DNA of 23,750 nt, taken from NCBI GenBank assembly GCA_012510625.1, contig JAAZHP010000136.1:1-23750 (forward strand). Reading direction: 5' to 3'. Both the position numbers and the translations under genes were made by a program. This document shows positions 22,826-23,750 of this stretch, piece by piece. How positions within the stretch are numbered: position 1 is the first letter of the stretch; every line of letters begins with the position of its first letter. Source of the stretch: Bacillota bacterium. Its GTDB lineage: Bacteria; Bacillota; Dethiobacteria; DTU022. The notes beneath the pieces were generated by a model. That model was not told where the DNA came from. It saw only the letters and a program-made list of their open reading frames with translations, and searched no databases.

Positions 22826-23619
22826 AGCTCCGCCAGCCACCCCTTCAGGTATTCCTGGTATAGCCTCCGGGCTTTCTCCTGCGGGTTGGCGCCTTCAATC
22901 TTTACCCCGGCCCTGCGGCGGTCGATTACCGCGAGCCCCGCCAGGGCGCAGCCCGCGGCCTTCTTTTCGCTGGCGGGAATAGCCGCCTCGATAACTTCCA
23001 CCTTTTTATCCCTGCAGGCAAGCCTCTCTTTCAACGTGGGCACTCTTAAATAAGCGTGCGGCGCGTTGCCCACGGCGGCGACAAGGGGGGGGCGGGCCAG
23101 CTGCCTTAAAAAGCCGTCGTCCACCATGCTGCCCAGCTCCAGCCAATCTTCGCCGCGGATCTTTATCCCGGTGACCTGGCTGATGCAGGGCCAGTCCAGC
23201 ATCTCTGCAGTGATGAGGGGGGTGGCGGCGTTGTCGCCGACCCCGCTCTGCCGCCCCATGATGATTAAATCCTGGGGGTTATGGCGGACAAAGGCGCAGA
23301 TGGCTGCGGCCACGCTCTCCGGCGAGAAGCGCAGGTCGGCATCGCTTTCCAGGCGCACGGCCCGGTCAAACCTGAGCGCGTAAAGGGTTTTTAGATAGCT
23401 CTCCGCTTCCCGGCCGCCCACGGTTAAAGCGGTCAATTTAACGGGGAAGGGGGCACTTTCGGCGAACCGCAGGGCCAGCTCCAGGGCGCTCTCATCGTAG
23501 GGGTTGAGCATGGTCTTGACAAAGCCGGTCTCCACCCTTAAGGCGCTGTCTATCTCCCAGCCGCCGGGGGGAAGCTGGTCCAGGTCGGGCACCACCTTGA
23601 AGCAGACCAGGACATCCAT
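22822..23619 (-). CDS. etfB: Electron transfer flavoprotein beta subunit
   Basis: A 265-residue EtfB, beginning MDVLVCFKVVPDLDQLP, the usual first strand. LNPYDESALELALRF (near 39-53) and DLIIMGRQSGVGDNAATPLITAEML are the AMP/FAD-binding signatures; the glycine-rich GRQSGVGDNA replaces the more common GKQ/GRQ-A-x-DxD. The start is taken as ATG 23619; ATG 23625 and GTG 23628 overlap the stop of the preceding FAD oxidase, so the two genes are coupled. It pairs with EtfA in a heterodimer and lies between two FAD-linked oxidase genes, as in lactate dehydrogenase-Etf loci of anaerobes. Confidence 0.88.
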   Translation of the reverse strand: MDVLVCFKVVPDLDQLPPGGWEIDSALRVETGFVKTMLNPYDESALELALRFAESAPFPVKLTALTVGGREAESYLKTLYALRFDRAVRLESDADLRFSPESVAAAICAFVRHNPQDLIIMGRQSGVGDNAATPLITAEMLDWPCISQVTGIKIRGEDWLELGSMVDDGFLRQLARPPLVAAVGNAPHAYLRVPTLKERLACRDKKVEVIEAAIPASEKKAAGCALAGLAVIDRRRAGVKIEGANPQEKARRLYQEYLKGWLAEL

Positions 23620-23624
23620 GATCA

Positions 23625-23750
23625 TCACCCCGGGAAAATGGTCCCCTTGTTCATAATGCCGCGGGGATCAAAAGATTTCTTCAGTGTTTCCAGGATATAG
23701 TAGGCGGAGCCGTGCTCCTCCTTGATCCAGGGGCTGCGATACTTGCCCAC
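23625..23750 (-). CDS. FAD-linked oxidase, C-terminal end only (partial)
   Basis: The minus strand is open from the right edge to TGA at 23627-23625 and encodes 41 visible residues: VGKYRSPWIKEEHGSAYY, then ILETLKKSFDPRGIMNKGTIFPG. The ending LKxxxDPxGIMNxGxxFP is the typical C-terminus of GlcD/alkyl-DHAP-synthase flavoproteins. It is distinct from the copy at 20400-21845, so this operon has two FAD-linked oxidases around etfBA. The rest of the gene is outside the window, and its active-site residues cannot be judged. Confidence 0.75.
   Translation of the reverse strand: MGKYRSPWIKEEHGSAYYILETLKKSFDPRGIMNKGTIFPG

Overview
The window looks like chromosome from an anaerobic, GC-rich member of the Bacillota (Clostridia, Peptococcaceae-like). 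This is inferred from strong GGAGG ribosome binding sites, GTG and TTG starts, a lipoprotein solute-binding protein, a DUF5058 membrane protein, non-pyrrolysine MttB-family methyltransferases and a sigma-54 activator of the RocR type. No rRNA, tRNA, CRISPR array or insertion sequence was seen. Species cannot be fixed from the sequence.

Layout. Positions 1-1125 (minus) hold the N-terminal part of a secreted parallel beta-helix protein that runs off the left edge; its signal peptide appears split by a one-base frameshift. Positions 1237-2633 (minus) encode two polytopic membrane proteins, DUF5058 and a partner. Positions 2841-5404 (plus) encode an alpha/beta hydrolase with a Cys nucleophile and an OleC-like AMP-forming ligase. 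A hairpin at 5400-5427 can terminate both this pair and the convergent membrane-anchored M20 peptidase (5468-6913). Next on the minus strand is a PAS/AAA+/Fis sigma-54 activator (7008-8441).

The centrepiece is a plus-strand gene train from 8830 to 20403. It is preceded by a near-consensus sigma-54 (-24/-12) promoter at 8750-8765 and two related dyads upstream that look like activator sites. In order it encodes an octopine/nopaline-dehydrogenase-family enzyme, an MttB-family methyltransferase, an Asp/Glu-racemase-family protein, a second MttB paralogue, a PanB-type ketopantoate hydroxymethyltransferase, a four-gene OpuC-type quaternary-amine ABC transporter, an iron-ADH-family dehydrogenase lacking one metal-binding His, and a proline racemase/epimerase with both catalytic Cys. 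This reads as an inducible uptake and catabolic route for a methylated, probably betaine-like, amino-acid derivative. PanB and the opine dehydrogenase are unexpected in such a route. No corrinoid protein is encoded in the window.

Positions 20400-23750 (minus) converge on that train with overlapping stop codons. They encode, in transcription order, the C-terminus of an FAD-linked oxidase, EtfB, EtfA and a second GlcD-type FAD oxidase, resembling Etf-linked dehydrogenase complexes of anaerobes. Whether this module takes electrons from the neighbouring catabolic pathway is an inference from proximity.
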